Shown in pieces: positions 1 to 8,558 of a stretch of DNA of 64,000 nucleotides. The stretch comes from G963662905 sp963676415 (GTDB lineage: Bacteria; Bacteroidota; Bacteroidia; Bacteroidales; WRLA01). The notes below the pieces were generated by a model, which saw only the letters and a list, made by a program, of their open reading frames with translations, did no database searches and was not told where the DNA came from. A program made the translations under genes and the position numbers. The stretch is from the NCBI GenBank assembly GCA_963676415.1, contig OY781097.1:4650001-4714000 (forward strand). The letters are read 5' to 3'. The number at the start of each line of letters is the position of its first letter. Position 1 is the stretch's first letter.

Positions 1-2
1 AA

Positions 3-263
3 AATGATCCATTCGAATCTTCCCTGTCGATAAGCCCAAACCCGGCCGGAGAATATCTCAACATCAAAACAAATACTACGGGCACAAAAAATTGCGAAAT
101 CCATTTGCACAGCCTGGACGGAAGTTTACTGAAATCTGTAAAACCTATTCTGAATCAGAATGAAAGATATCGCCTGGATCTCTCGGATGTACCCGCGGGA
201 ATATACTTTCTAAGCATAAAAACAGCGGGTGAAAATCATATTGAGAAAATTATCAAACGCTAA
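3..263 (+). CDS. C-terminal fragment of a type IX-secreted protein (sorting domain only)
   Basis: Only the last 86 codons of this gene are in the window; it enters from the left edge. The reading frame shows the typical type A T9SS C-terminal domain: an early SPNPAGEYLNI block, a middle LHSLDGSLLKS strand pair, then LDLSDVPAGIYFLSIKT and a final lysine-rich IEKIIKR end. In this family the domain directs export across the outer membrane by the type IX system and is then removed while the protein is attached to the surface. The passenger domain, and so the function, lies outside the window. Confidence 0.85.
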   Translation, partial: NDPFESSLSISPNPAGEYLNIKTNTTGTKNCEIHLHSLDGSLLKSVKPILNQNERYRLDLSDVPAGIYFLSIKTAGENHIEKIIKR

Positions 264-817
264 CAATACTAAAATCGCAGAACATTCCGGCCTTGCTTTT
301 CTTTTAGAATCCCTTTTTTTTGGATCATCAAAATCCAAAGAAGTTGGCGGCCATGGTAGCATTGATTTCATCATGGATAATCGCCCGATTTATTACCTGC
401 ACAAAGGCCTGCCACTCAATCAGGATGTTAATGATGCATCTGAATGGCCTTCAATAATTGAACTCTCGCAAAAATCGGTTGAAAACCAAAGGGTTTTCAT
501 TAAAGTCCCCTATTTTACATGAAGCGCGCGGGAAAGGTTTGAACGCGTTACTTACTTTAACCTGAACAATTCACAAAATAATCTATTACGAGCGCAAAAC
601 GCTTAAACAGAAAGGAATGCTAACTTTTTGGTGTTTTCAAGAAGCAAAGGCAGCCATAAGGCCAGCCGTATATCCCTTCTTAAACCACTGTTTAGTCTTT
701 GCAAGAAAACGCCAAATACTACGTGCGCTTGCATTTTCCGAACTATCGCACATGAAAATGTTTAACTTTGTATGTTAATCTGATAGTAAACCGGCTTATC
801 TGCAAAAGAATAACAGC
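264..817. other. Gene-poor interval upstream of the AAA+ gene
   Basis: No convincing gene is seen. A 97-codon GTG-initiated frame (229-522) overlaps the sorting-domain gene and has fairly protein-like composition, but no start signal or family resemblance, so it is at best a remnant. The interval holds a half copy of a hairpin repeat (560-603). A -7 box TAACTTTG at 763-770 matches TAnnTTTG and lies 47 bp before the next ATG, but no clear -33 element is visible. Confidence 0.5.
560..603 (+). repeat. Single arm of the ACCTGA hairpin repeat
   Basis: These 44 bases match the left arm and loop of the hairpin at 22081-22154 at 37 of 44 positions, starting with the shared ACCTGAACAATTCACA. The complementary right arm is absent here, so this copy cannot fold in the same way. 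It looks like a truncated or decayed member of a dispersed repeat family. Confidence 0.6.
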
Positions 818-3800
818 ATGCAAAAAAACAATTTCATTTCCGAGGAGCAAATATGGCGCTATAGCGATGATTTTGATAAGCTTCACAAAGAAATCATATC
901 CTATTTCAATTCAGGCTATTTTATCCGCGAATTATCTTTTGACTATGTTGAGGAAGAATTTTACCTGATTGTTGAAAAGCCGCTGAACAAAGCATGCCCC
1001 AAACAGCACATCAGCCTGCATAGTTTTTTTTCGGAAGTACCGGAATGTACTGATTACAAAAATGAAGAAATCCTGAAAATAATTTATCATGATTTTCAGT
1101 ACATTGTATTGCTACAGGAAGTCCAGAAGCCCGACTACCAAAAAGTTGAAGGCAACCAAAACAGCGATACCCATGATGAAGAGGAGCTTGATTTGGAAGA
1201 TATTCTGGAATTAAAAGATAAAATCAGGGAGGAGTTCGATACAAACAAGCTTTTGGTAGAAGATATTGCCAGACAATGGGGTATAGACTCCGTTTTATTT
1301 CGCAAAAACAGCAATCCGGATTGCCGCCTGGAAATACAGGAACTGCCCGACAAAGATATGATCCGCCACAGCATGCAGCAGCATAATTTATGGCTCAAAC
1401 ATGTTGCCTATATGGATCCGTTTTGGTATTTCAGCCTGTGCCCACGGGAGGATGTCCTGGAGCAGGAGTTTTTTCTTGTGGAGAAATCGGTTTCCTCCAC
1501 AATATCAGAAATGCGGCGCAAAGGCTTTGAAATTGAAATCCTGCGCCCGGGCGATGAAGGTGATTTTGCCGTTTTTACACGCTACAAAACCAGGGGCATT
1601 GATGGCGTGGTAGATACCGCCAAAAACATGTTTCATAATTTTTTCCAGAAAAAAGAAGATCCCCTACAGAAAAAACCCGGGGCAGCTCTGAGCCACCCGA
1701 AACCTGCCGATAAACAAAAAACTGCTAAAATGAACATTCAAGACCGCTATATCAGCCGCTTTCTCAAGACTTATGTTGATGATGAAAAACTCGCCGACAA
1801 CCATCGCAAATACCAAAGTGTTTTCAATGCCGCTGAAATTTCAGAGCTTTTTGTGGAGTTCAGCATCATCAATAAAATGTACAGAACGGAAAACTGGACA
1901 ATGAACCTTGTTTTCAAACTATTCGATATCAGTACAGACAATAAAGACCTGATTTCAAGCATCAACCACAAACAGGAAGTGATGTCGGATGATGTTTATG
2001 TTCATTTCCGGAACCATGTTGGCAGGGCACGCCAAGGCACGTTTCTGCGTGCAGGAAAGTATTCATGGGAAGCATGGCTGGATGGAGAAAGTATTGAAGA
2101 ATGCGAGTTTCACGTCATTGAATCTCTGGACGAAAAAGAAAAATGGTTCACTTTTGACAGCATCCGTTTGTTTGAAGACGCCTCCGACATGGGCAATGGC
2201 ACAAACCGGATTTATTACAGGAAATTTGATGCAGCGCGCACACGTTCTATTGGCATTGAAATCCTGGGCTATTCGCAATATCTGAGCAAATGGCAAATGG
2301 AGCTGTTTGCAATCTACCGCGATGCAGCAGGAAACCTGAAGGACGTCAGCACCATCAATACAGAAATTGATCCCTATCAGTACGACGACCATATGATGGG
2401 CGTTCAAACCTGTGCCGGTAAAGATACGCCAGGCTTCTGGAAAAAAGGTTTCTACAGCATTGACCTGATTTTTATGGGCAAAAAGCTGGCGCATCTTATT
2501 TTTGAAGTTGCCGATGATTTTGAAGAAGGCGGCTTCAATTTAAGTAAGGTAATTCTAAGTGATAAAGAAAAAACAGACATCGCCGAGCAGATAAAAGCAG
2601 CTCAGGGTGAGGACAATATGCTTTCAGAAAGCATTGCACAATTAGATAATCTGGTTGGCTTGCAAAACCTTAAAAAAGAAATGCATGCTCATATCGACTA
2701 TGTGAATTTTATCAGCAAACGCGGTGAAAAAGGCCTGTCCAACAGTTCTTTTCCACTGCACATGATTTTTACGGGCAGTCCGGGCACGGGGAAAACCACT
2801 GTAGCCATGATGCTGGGGAAAATTTACAAAGCTATGGGCATCCTCAGCAAAGGCCATATGGTAGTGGAAGAACGCAGTACCTTAATCGGAAAATATTACG
2901 GAAGTTGCGAGATCAACACAAAACAAGCCATCGAAAAAGCCGAAGGAGGCATTTTATTTATTGACGAAGCGTACAACCTTTTCCGAAAAGACGATCCCAA
3001 AGATCCGGGCAAAGACATCCTGGACACATTGCTCACACGCCTTTCCAGTGATGATCAGGATATTATCGTTGTTTTGGCGGGCTATACCGATGAAATGCTT
3101 GAATTGCTCGATTACAATCCGGGCATACGCAGCCGCTTTCCCAATCATTTCCATTTCAACGATTTTAGCGGTAAAGAACTGCTCGAAATTGCGCATATGC
3201 AAGCCAAAGAAAAATCGCTCATCCTTGGCCCTGAAGTCGATAAAGCCCTGCAGCTCCTTTTTGAAGAAAGCGTGCGCAATGCCGACAAATCCTTTGGTAA
3301 CGGCCGTTTTGTGCATAATATTATCTCCAAAATGATGATCCATATGGGATCGCGCCTGGCAAAGCACGAAAATTACGATGCACTTAGTGAACAAGCTTTA
3401 TCGGAGGTCATGCCCGAAGATATCCCGTTTTTTGACGACATCAAGAAACTCGCAACCGCACATCTCATTGACGAAGACATGTACAGCCATCAGATCGATA
3501 AGATCAACAAAATGATTGGTTTACAGGAAATTAAAAGAGAAATAAGGGATTTTGCAAGACTGATCCGCTACTATTCCGAAAGCGGACGAAATGTGCGGAC
3601 TCAGGTCAAATGGGTCAGCCTGTTTCTCGGGCGCAGCGGCCAGGGCATCACAACCGTAGCCAATTATTTTGCAGGGCTCTTACAGTCGCTGCGTATCATC
3701 AAGCGAAAGCATGTTACTGAGCTGCATCACGATATCATTGATTTCAATCTATTCCTGAACAATATCCACGACATCAGCCCGAAAATTGAAGAAGCCTCAG

Positions 3801-4315
3801 GTGGTGTACTACTGGTCGATTTTGGAAAACAAATCCATGACCATGAACTGATCAGCAAAATGCTGACAGGCATTTTCGACCTCACAAAATACGGCGGCAA
3901 CCGGGTTTATGTCATCGTTTGCGGCGATGCTGGACAGGAAGAAAACGAGGAAATGGAATACCTCACCGATCCCGGTATGGAAGTGGACCTCAGGCTTCAT
4001 TTCGGAGAATATTCCCTCGAAGAAATCTGGGAAATCTTCAGCCTGAAGCTCGGCAGCCACAACCTCAGTTTAGACGAAAATGCGCGTGAAATAGTCTGGG
4101 ACTACATCAACCGGATGATACGCGAGAACTATTTGCTCAGCCCGCAAATCATGAAAAAACTCGCCGATAAAATTGCACGGACACAACATCTGCGCATGGC
4201 ACATTTAAGATCAGAACAGCGCAAAGCCGATGTTTTGAAAAACGTTACCGCCGATGATGTTGCTGATTTAATCGGTTTACAAAATATCATTCCCGACCGC
4301 AGAAACTTCAGATAA
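818..4315 (+). CDS. Large two-module AAA+ ATPase (SpoVK/CbbX-like), function unknown
   Basis: A 1165-residue cytoplasmic protein. Residues 1 to about 600 match no family I can name. An AAA+ module of the CbbX/SpoVK type follows: GSPGTGKTT Walker A from residue 653, ILFIDEAYN Walker B with Asp716, and a GIRSRFPNHF arginine-finger region. A second AAA-like module near residue 940 reads GRSGQGITT, so isoleucine replaces the Walker A lysine; this half is probably unable to hydrolyse ATP and may be structural. CbbX-type ATPases usually remodel partner proteins. The next gene, a predicted nuclease, starts 11 bp downstream and is probably co-transcribed. The start is the first ATG after a -7 box (763-770). 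Family assignment is confident, biological role is not; a defence role is inferred from neighbours only. Confidence 0.75.
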   Translation: MQKNNFISEEQIWRYSDDFDKLHKEIISYFNSGYFIRELSFDYVEEEFYLIVEKPLNKACPKQHISLHSFFSEVPECTDYKNEEILKIIYHDFQYIVLLQEVQKPDYQKVEGNQNSDTHDEEELDLEDILELKDKIREEFDTNKLLVEDIARQWGIDSVLFRKNSNPDCRLEIQELPDKDMIRHSMQQHNLWLKHVAYMDPFWYFSLCPREDVLEQEFFLVEKSVSSTISEMRRKGFEIEILRPGDEGDFAVFTRYKTRGIDGVVDTAKNMFHNFFQKKEDPLQKKPGAALSHPKPADKQKTAKMNIQDRYISRFLKTYVDDEKLADNHRKYQSVFNAAEISELFVEFSIINKMYRTENWTMNLVFKLFDISTDNKDLISSINHKQEVMSDDVYVHFRNHVGRARQGTFLRAGKYSWEAWLDGESIEECEFHVIESLDEKEKWFTFDSIRLFEDASDMGNGTNRIYYRKFDAARTRSIGIEILGYSQYLSKWQMELFAIYRDAAGNLKDVSTINTEIDPYQYDDHMMGVQTCAGKDTPGFWKKGFYSIDLIFMGKKLAHLIFEVADDFEEGGFNLSKVILSDKEKTDIAEQIKAAQGEDNMLSESIAQLDNLVGLQNLKKEMHAHIDYVNFISKRGEKGLSNSSFPLHMIFTGSPGTGKTTVAMMLGKIYKAMGILSKGHMVVEERSTLIGKYYGSCEINTKQAIEKAEGGILFIDEAYNLFRKDDPKDPGKDILDTLLTRLSSDDQDIIVVLAGYTDEMLELLDYNPGIRSRFPNHFHFNDFSGKELLEIAHMQAKEKSLILGPEVDKALQLLFEESVRNADKSFGNGRFVHNIISKMMIHMGSRLAKHENYDALSEQALSEVMPEDIPFFDDIKKLATAHLIDEDMYSHQIDKINKMIGLQEIKREIRDFARLIRYYSESGRNVRTQVKWVSLFLGRSGQGITTVANYFAGLLQSLRIIKRKHVTELHHDIIDFNLFLNNIHDISPKIEEASGGVLLVDFGKQIHDHELISKMLTGIFDLTKYGGNRVYVIVCGDAGQEENEEMEYLTDPGMEVDLRLHFGEYSLEEIWEIFSLKLGSHNLSLDENAREIVWDYINRMIRENYLLSPQIMKKLADKIARTQHLRMAHLRSEQRKADVLKNVTADDVADLIGLQNIIPDRRNFR

Positions 4316-4326
4316 AACCTCTTGAA

Positions 4327-5205
4327 ATGAAAATGTTAAGCACGAGTAAACTGGCTGATAAACTGGAAATTAAGAGGAGGCTTTTATTTCTGCACCTAAG
4401 GGACTCAGGCTATATCGTACGACTCAAGGATTACTGGGAATTAACACAAAAAGGAATTGATGCCGGCGGACAGATCAGGGAGCACGAAGAATTTGGAAAA
4501 TATATTTGCTGGCCGGAAGACATGGATGTAAATATAAACCCTAAAACGGGACGCAAATTACTATCTACAAAAAAAATAGCGGATTTTTTTGCCATTAGAC
4601 CGGAACGCATGCATCTGATTTTCTCGGAAATCGGATGGACAGAAAAAGCGCTTAAAGGCTGGAAACTAACAGCTTTGGGCGAAAAGGCCGGAGCTGTTCA
4701 AATGGAACACAAAAGCGGGGCACTGTACATTTTGTGGCCGGAAACCATTTGCAACAACAACGCCCTGCTTCATTCGCTCAAACAAGATCCGGATGAAAGC
4801 CAGCTGATTGAAAAACTGTCCAACGAACAGGCAATCAACTTCCGTCAAAAATTCCCTGCGCAATTACGCACCAAAGACGGCCATTATGTGCGCTCAAGAG
4901 CCGAGGTCATCATAGATAATGCGCTTTACGATTACGGCCTGGCACATGCCTATGAAAGGAAAATCCCAATTGAAGAAAACATTTATTCCGATTTTTATAT
5001 CCCGGCAAAAAATGGCAGCCAGGCACTTTATATTGAATTTTGGGGCATGGAAGACGACCCGAAATACGCCAAACGGCTTAGAATTAAGCAAGGAATTTAC
5101 AAAAAGCATGAGCTTAACCTAATTGAAATTTACGCCGAACATATTGATAACCTCGATGATTATCTCCCGCGCATGCTTTTAAAACATGGAATTCGTGTTG
5201 AATAA
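4327..5205 (+). CDS. Predicted PD-(D/E)xK nuclease with N-terminal winged-helix/ANT-like repeats
   Basis: A 292-residue protein. The N-terminal 140 residues hold two similar segments (LSTSKLADKLEIK near 5 and LSTKKIADFFAIR near 80), each followed by a W-x-LT strand, resembling phage antirepressor-type DNA-binding domains. The C-terminal half has the ordered residues of a PD-(D/E)xK fold: Glu193 in RSRAE, Asp222 in YSDFYIP, Glu237 in YIEFWG and Lys254 in RIKQGIYKK. This arrangement is familiar from nuclease domains of Dna2/UvrD-like helicases and stand-alone nucleases. It follows the AAA+ gene by 11 bp and overlaps the next ORF by 20 bp, which suggests one transcription unit. The nuclease call is motif-based and moderately confident; substrate is unknown. 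Confidence 0.6.
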   Translation: MKMLSTSKLADKLEIKRRLLFLHLRDSGYIVRLKDYWELTQKGIDAGGQIREHEEFGKYICWPEDMDVNINPKTGRKLLSTKKIADFFAIRPERMHLIFSEIGWTEKALKGWKLTALGEKAGAVQMEHKSGALYILWPETICNNNALLHSLKQDPDESQLIEKLSNEQAINFRQKFPAQLRTKDGHYVRSRAEVIIDNALYDYGLAHAYERKIPIEENIYSDFYIPAKNGSQALYIEFWGMEDDPKYAKRLRIKQGIYKKHELNLIEIYAEHIDNLDDYLPRMLLKHGIRVE

Positions 5206-6103
5206 AAAAAATGAAATGATTGCACTCGACAAAGAATTACAATTAAAAAAAACAGAACTCAGAGAGTTTATGACGCTTTCTGAACGCATATTAAGATATT
5301 TACCCAACATTATTACAGACAGTAAAATAAAAAATGACTATATCATTTTTTCCAGCCAGATTGCCGGTACAATCAAATATATTAGACCGATAAATCAAAA
5401 CCTATTCGTAGATAATCCCGGATTCTTTATCGAAAAATATGAAGAAATGCTAGTAGTTTTGGAAAAAATCAAAAATAGAGACCGGGTAACAAAAGCAGAC
5501 AAATTCACAATCGATAGCATATTATATACAATTCAACAATCCATTGGGGCTGGTATGGATTTACTTACAAACCCCAACAGCGCAAGAAAGCATACTGGAA
5601 ACCGATTTGAAGAATTGATAAAAGCTATTTTCACAAAAATTGGCATTGCAAATAAAAAGTTAGTATTGCAAATCCCATATGAAACAGAAAGTGGCATTAA
5701 ATATTATAAGTGTGAGAACGACCTGATTTTATCACCATATTTGAAAGTTCAATCAACTTCAGATATGATAGATAAAAATGAAATAGTCTTATCCATTAAG
5801 ACAACTTCTAAAGATCGAATGGGCAAAATGTTTATTGACAAGCTGCTGTTGGAGAAATTTATTAAGCACCCGCAGAAAGTCATTGGAGTTTTCTTAAATG
5901 ATGTACAAAGAAAGGAGTCCAGCAATATAAGTTATACATTAGTTTCCGGATTATTTATGGTTTACACTAAGTTCCTGATCGAAATGGATGGCATTTATTA
6001 TCTTGACCCTCCTCCAAATGCAAAGCTTGAACCGTACAACCAACACATGAAGTGTTTTTCAGAATTGATTTGCAAGGATATATGGGAACTTTTAGCCACG
6101 TAG
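5186..6103 (+). CDS. Probable type II restriction endonuclease
   Basis: A 305-residue protein, more A+T-rich than the genes before it. After a helical N-terminus, the core reads GNRFEELIKAIF (near 135), CENDLILSP (near 175) and VLSIKTTSKDR (near 200), consistent with a PD-(D/E)xK restriction enzyme in which the acidic metal ligand is in END and the lysine in SIK. The gene is convergent with, and overlaps by 12 bp, a site-specific DNA methyltransferase, the usual partner. The first ATG (5186) overlaps the previous gene; an internal ATG at 5216 is an equally possible start. I cannot predict the recognition sequence. Confidence 0.6.
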   Translation: MEFVLNKKNEMIALDKELQLKKTELREFMTLSERILRYLPNIITDSKIKNDYIIFSSQIAGTIKYIRPINQNLFVDNPGFFIEKYEEMLVVLEKIKNRDRVTKADKFTIDSILYTIQQSIGAGMDLLTNPNSARKHTGNRFEELIKAIFTKIGIANKKLVLQIPYETESGIKYYKCENDLILSPYLKVQSTSDMIDKNEIVLSIKTTSKDRMGKMFIDKLLLEKFIKHPQKVIGVFLNDVQRKESSNISYTLVSGLFMVYTKFLIEMDGIYYLDPPPNAKLEPYNQHMKCFSELICKDIWELLAT

Positions 6104-7174
6104 CTTTTTTCGTCGAATATTAGAGTCTTCCTCGTCTTTAGCTGTTAATATTCGTTTGATATGTCCTCTGTCAGAAATCCGGGCACGTATTATCTCACAA
6201 TATTCTTGATTTAATTCTGTACCAATCCATTTCCTTTGATAGGCTTCAGCTACTGCATATGTAGTCCCAGACCCTCCAAAAGGATCATAAATCAGGCTAT
6301 TTTCATTAGAAGAAGATAATATAATTTTCCGTAACAATTCAACTGGTTTTTGAGTTAAATGGGGGTACTTTTCCCATGCACCATTTGAAATTGTAGGGAT
6401 TTCAAAAACATCTTTAGGTTTAGCTCCCAAGGGGTTAGGCTCCCATTCATAATCTTTCGTCTTACTATTTGCATATTGAGAACTTTCCGCCTGTTTTCTT
6501 TTAGGATATCTAAGAGTATGTTTGTTATAAGGTATGCGCACTTCATCAATATTAAAAATATACTCCTTTGATTTCCGAAAGTGAAGTATACTTTCATGTG
6601 ATCGACCCCAATCATTCCCAAGATTTGCCTTGTTTCTATAAAACCAAACTAACCACTTACAGCCTTGAAATAAATGTGATGCAGCCCATTTTATGTCTGC
6701 TAAAATTTCAGAAAAGCCACAGACATACAATGAGCCTTTGGGCTTAAGTATACGATGAGCTTCTACAATCCATTTCATACTCCAATCCACATACTCCTTT
6801 TGATTGGCAAAAGTATCCCACTGTGCCTTTTTTATATTGTATGGAGGATCTGCGAATACCAGATCAACAGAATTAGATTCCTGTTGCTTCATAAATTCAA
6901 TAGCATCCATTTTATATAGTGAACCATATTCGCTATCGAAAAATGGCTTACTTTGCATTTTCATCATTCTAGGACGAAATTGCAGCTCCAGCTGCATTTC
7001 CTCCACAAGGTTATTTACTTGTTCATCGGAGTAAACACGATAATTATTCATGGGATGTCGCTTGCTTTTAAATTTTCCGCTTTTATCCCATCTGCGAAGA
7101 GTTTCAGTACTGACCCCCAATTTTTCAGCAGCTTCTTTTATTGATAGAAATTCATTCATAGCCTTATACAACAT
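6092..7174 (-). CDS. DNA methyltransferase with N-terminal MerR-type helix-turn-helix
   Basis: A 360-residue beta-class N4-cytosine/N6-adenine methyltransferase: the catalytic DPPYN motif (near residue 109) comes before the SAM-binding FGGSGTT motif (near 300). Residues 7-55 form a MerR-like winged helix (LSIKEAAEKLGVSTETLRRWDKSG) followed by an RVYSDEQVN helix. Such a domain could help target DNA or make the enzyme repress its own gene. It protects the host genome from the convergent endonuclease. Start choice is open: ATG 7174 has AAGG seven bases upstream, while ATG 7159 gives MNEFLSIKEA. Direct repeats CCTTATACA cover this start region. Confidence 0.85.
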   Translation of the reverse strand: MLYKAMNEFLSIKEAAEKLGVSTETLRRWDKSGKFKSKRHPMNNYRVYSDEQVNNLVEEMQLELQFRPRMMKMQSKPFFDSEYGSLYKMDAIEFMKQQESNSVDLVFADPPYNIKKAQWDTFANQKEYVDWSMKWIVEAHRILKPKGSLYVCGFSEILADIKWAASHLFQGCKWLVWFYRNKANLGNDWGRSHESILHFRKSKEYIFNIDEVRIPYNKHTLRYPKRKQAESSQYANSKTKDYEWEPNPLGAKPKDVFEIPTISNGAWEKYPHLTQKPVELLRKIILSSSNENSLIYDPFGGSGTTYAVAEAYQRKWIGTELNQEYCEIIRARISDRGHIKRILTAKDEEDSNIRRKKLRG

Positions 7175-7190
7175 TACACATCCTTATACA
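7162..7190 (-). promoter_or_regulatory. Candidate operator: two direct repeats at the methyltransferase start
   Basis: The nonamer CCTTATACA (minus strand TGTATAAGG) occurs at 7162-7170 and 7182-7190, exactly 20 bp apart or about two helical turns. One copy is upstream of, and the other overlaps, the first start codon of the MerR-domain methyltransferase. Autoregulation is inferred from position only. Confidence 0.4.
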
Positions 7191-7320
7191 GCAAAATTAC
7201 TACTTTTTTTTATATCTAGCGCATTTTTTCTGTCAAGCCCGATATTTATTTTAATAAGTTGTTCCCATTAAAAGATCAAATCGCCTGTAAAAACCTACTT
7301 TTGCAGCAAAATTTTACGAA

Positions 7321-8469
7321 ATGATTATTTTAGAAGAACCATACGTTTCTCAAACCCTATTAAACTACCTGACTGAAAGTCAGATACCGGTACTTAAAAA
7401 TCAATATGCTGAAAAGATTTTGCCCGCAAATCCAAAACTGAACATCACTGAGCGGGATACTTTTGCGGCGCTTTACCACAAAAACGACAATCCCAAACTG
7501 TATTCCGTTTCGGAATATGCCCTGGAAGATGTTTTTAATACCATAAAAAGCCCGGGACTCAACCGTCAGATCAACCTGCTCAAAGACAAAGCCGCTTTTC
7601 GCAGGGCATGCAGGAATATGTATCCCGATTTCGTTTTCGAGGAAGTGAATTACGAAGATTTGTTTACATTTGATACTCAAAAGATCAAATTTCCCGTGGT
7701 GCTCAAACCATCGGTAGGCTTCCTTAGTGCCGGTGTTTATACAATTATGAGCCATAAAGACTGGGATAATGCCCTAAAAGACATTAAACTGAATTTCACC
7801 GGACTTGCAGCACTTTTCCCGGATGTTGTGGTAAAAAAAGCCGCCTTTATAATCGAATCGTACATTAAAGGCACTGAATATGCCGTTGATGTTTACTTTA
7901 GAAATCAGGAAGCAGTTATTGTCAATATTTTTGAACATCCATTCGCCTCGAAAACAGATGTGAGCGACAGGTTCTATAAAACCAATAAGGCCATTTTCGA
8001 TCAGTACCTCGAAATCTTTCGCGATCATTTCAATGAATTAAACAAATATTTAAACCTGGATAATATACCGGTACACATAGAGCTTCGTGTTGATGAGGGA
8101 AAAATTATCCCGATTGAAATAAATCCATTGCGCTTCACCGGATTATGCCTGAACGACATTCATTATTTCATTACGGGAAAACATCCGGTCAGTTATTATT
8201 TGGAGCAAACAACACCCGATTATGCCAAAATGTGGCGCGGCAGGGAAGATATAAATTACTGTTTCTCTATTTTTGAGATACCGAAACATCCGGAAACATC
8301 CGCAGCGCTTCGAGAAGAAATAAAATGTTTGTATAGCAAGATACTGGAATTCAGAGCTGTTGACCAATCAAACTTAAAAATCAATGCTTTTGTATTTTCA
8401 CAATCAGACAGCAAGGGTACTATTGATGAAGCGCATAAGGTTTTAAATTTCGATGTAAACCATTTTTAG
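7321..8469 (+). CDS. ATP-grasp domain protein
   Basis: A 382-residue protein with the ATP-grasp core: FPVVLKPSVGFLSAGV (near 125-140) is the ATP-binding lysine and glycine-rich loop, IIESYIKGTEYAVDVYF (near 175) the second ATP-binding strand, and HIELRVDEGKIIPIEINPLRF (near 240-265) supplies the metal-binding Glu and Asn. ATP-grasp enzymes join a carboxylate to an amine or thiol via an acyl phosphate. No substrate-specific family is recognised. A -7 box TACTTTTG at 7296-7303 lies 17 bp before the ATG. It is monocistronic and convergent with the next gene. Confidence 0.75.
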   Translation: MIILEEPYVSQTLLNYLTESQIPVLKNQYAEKILPANPKLNITERDTFAALYHKNDNPKLYSVSEYALEDVFNTIKSPGLNRQINLLKDKAAFRRACRNMYPDFVFEEVNYEDLFTFDTQKIKFPVVLKPSVGFLSAGVYTIMSHKDWDNALKDIKLNFTGLAALFPDVVVKKAAFIIESYIKGTEYAVDVYFRNQEAVIVNIFEHPFASKTDVSDRFYKTNKAIFDQYLEIFRDHFNELNKYLNLDNIPVHIELRVDEGKIIPIEINPLRFTGLCLNDIHYFITGKHPVSYYLEQTTPDYAKMWRGREDINYCFSIFEIPKHPETSAALREEIKCLYSKILEFRAVDQSNLKINAFVFSQSDSKGTIDEAHKVLNFDVNHF

Positions 8470-8558
8470 TTGGAATACTGTTTTCATTTGCTGAAGAAAA
8501 ACGAATTTCAGGGCACTACCGCTGATGGCATAAAACTAACAAGGCGAAGACTGTCAGC

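Noticed and set aside
229..522. 97-codon GTG-initiated frame
   Set aside because: It overlaps the sorting-domain gene, has no start signal and no recognisable family; composition alone is not enough.
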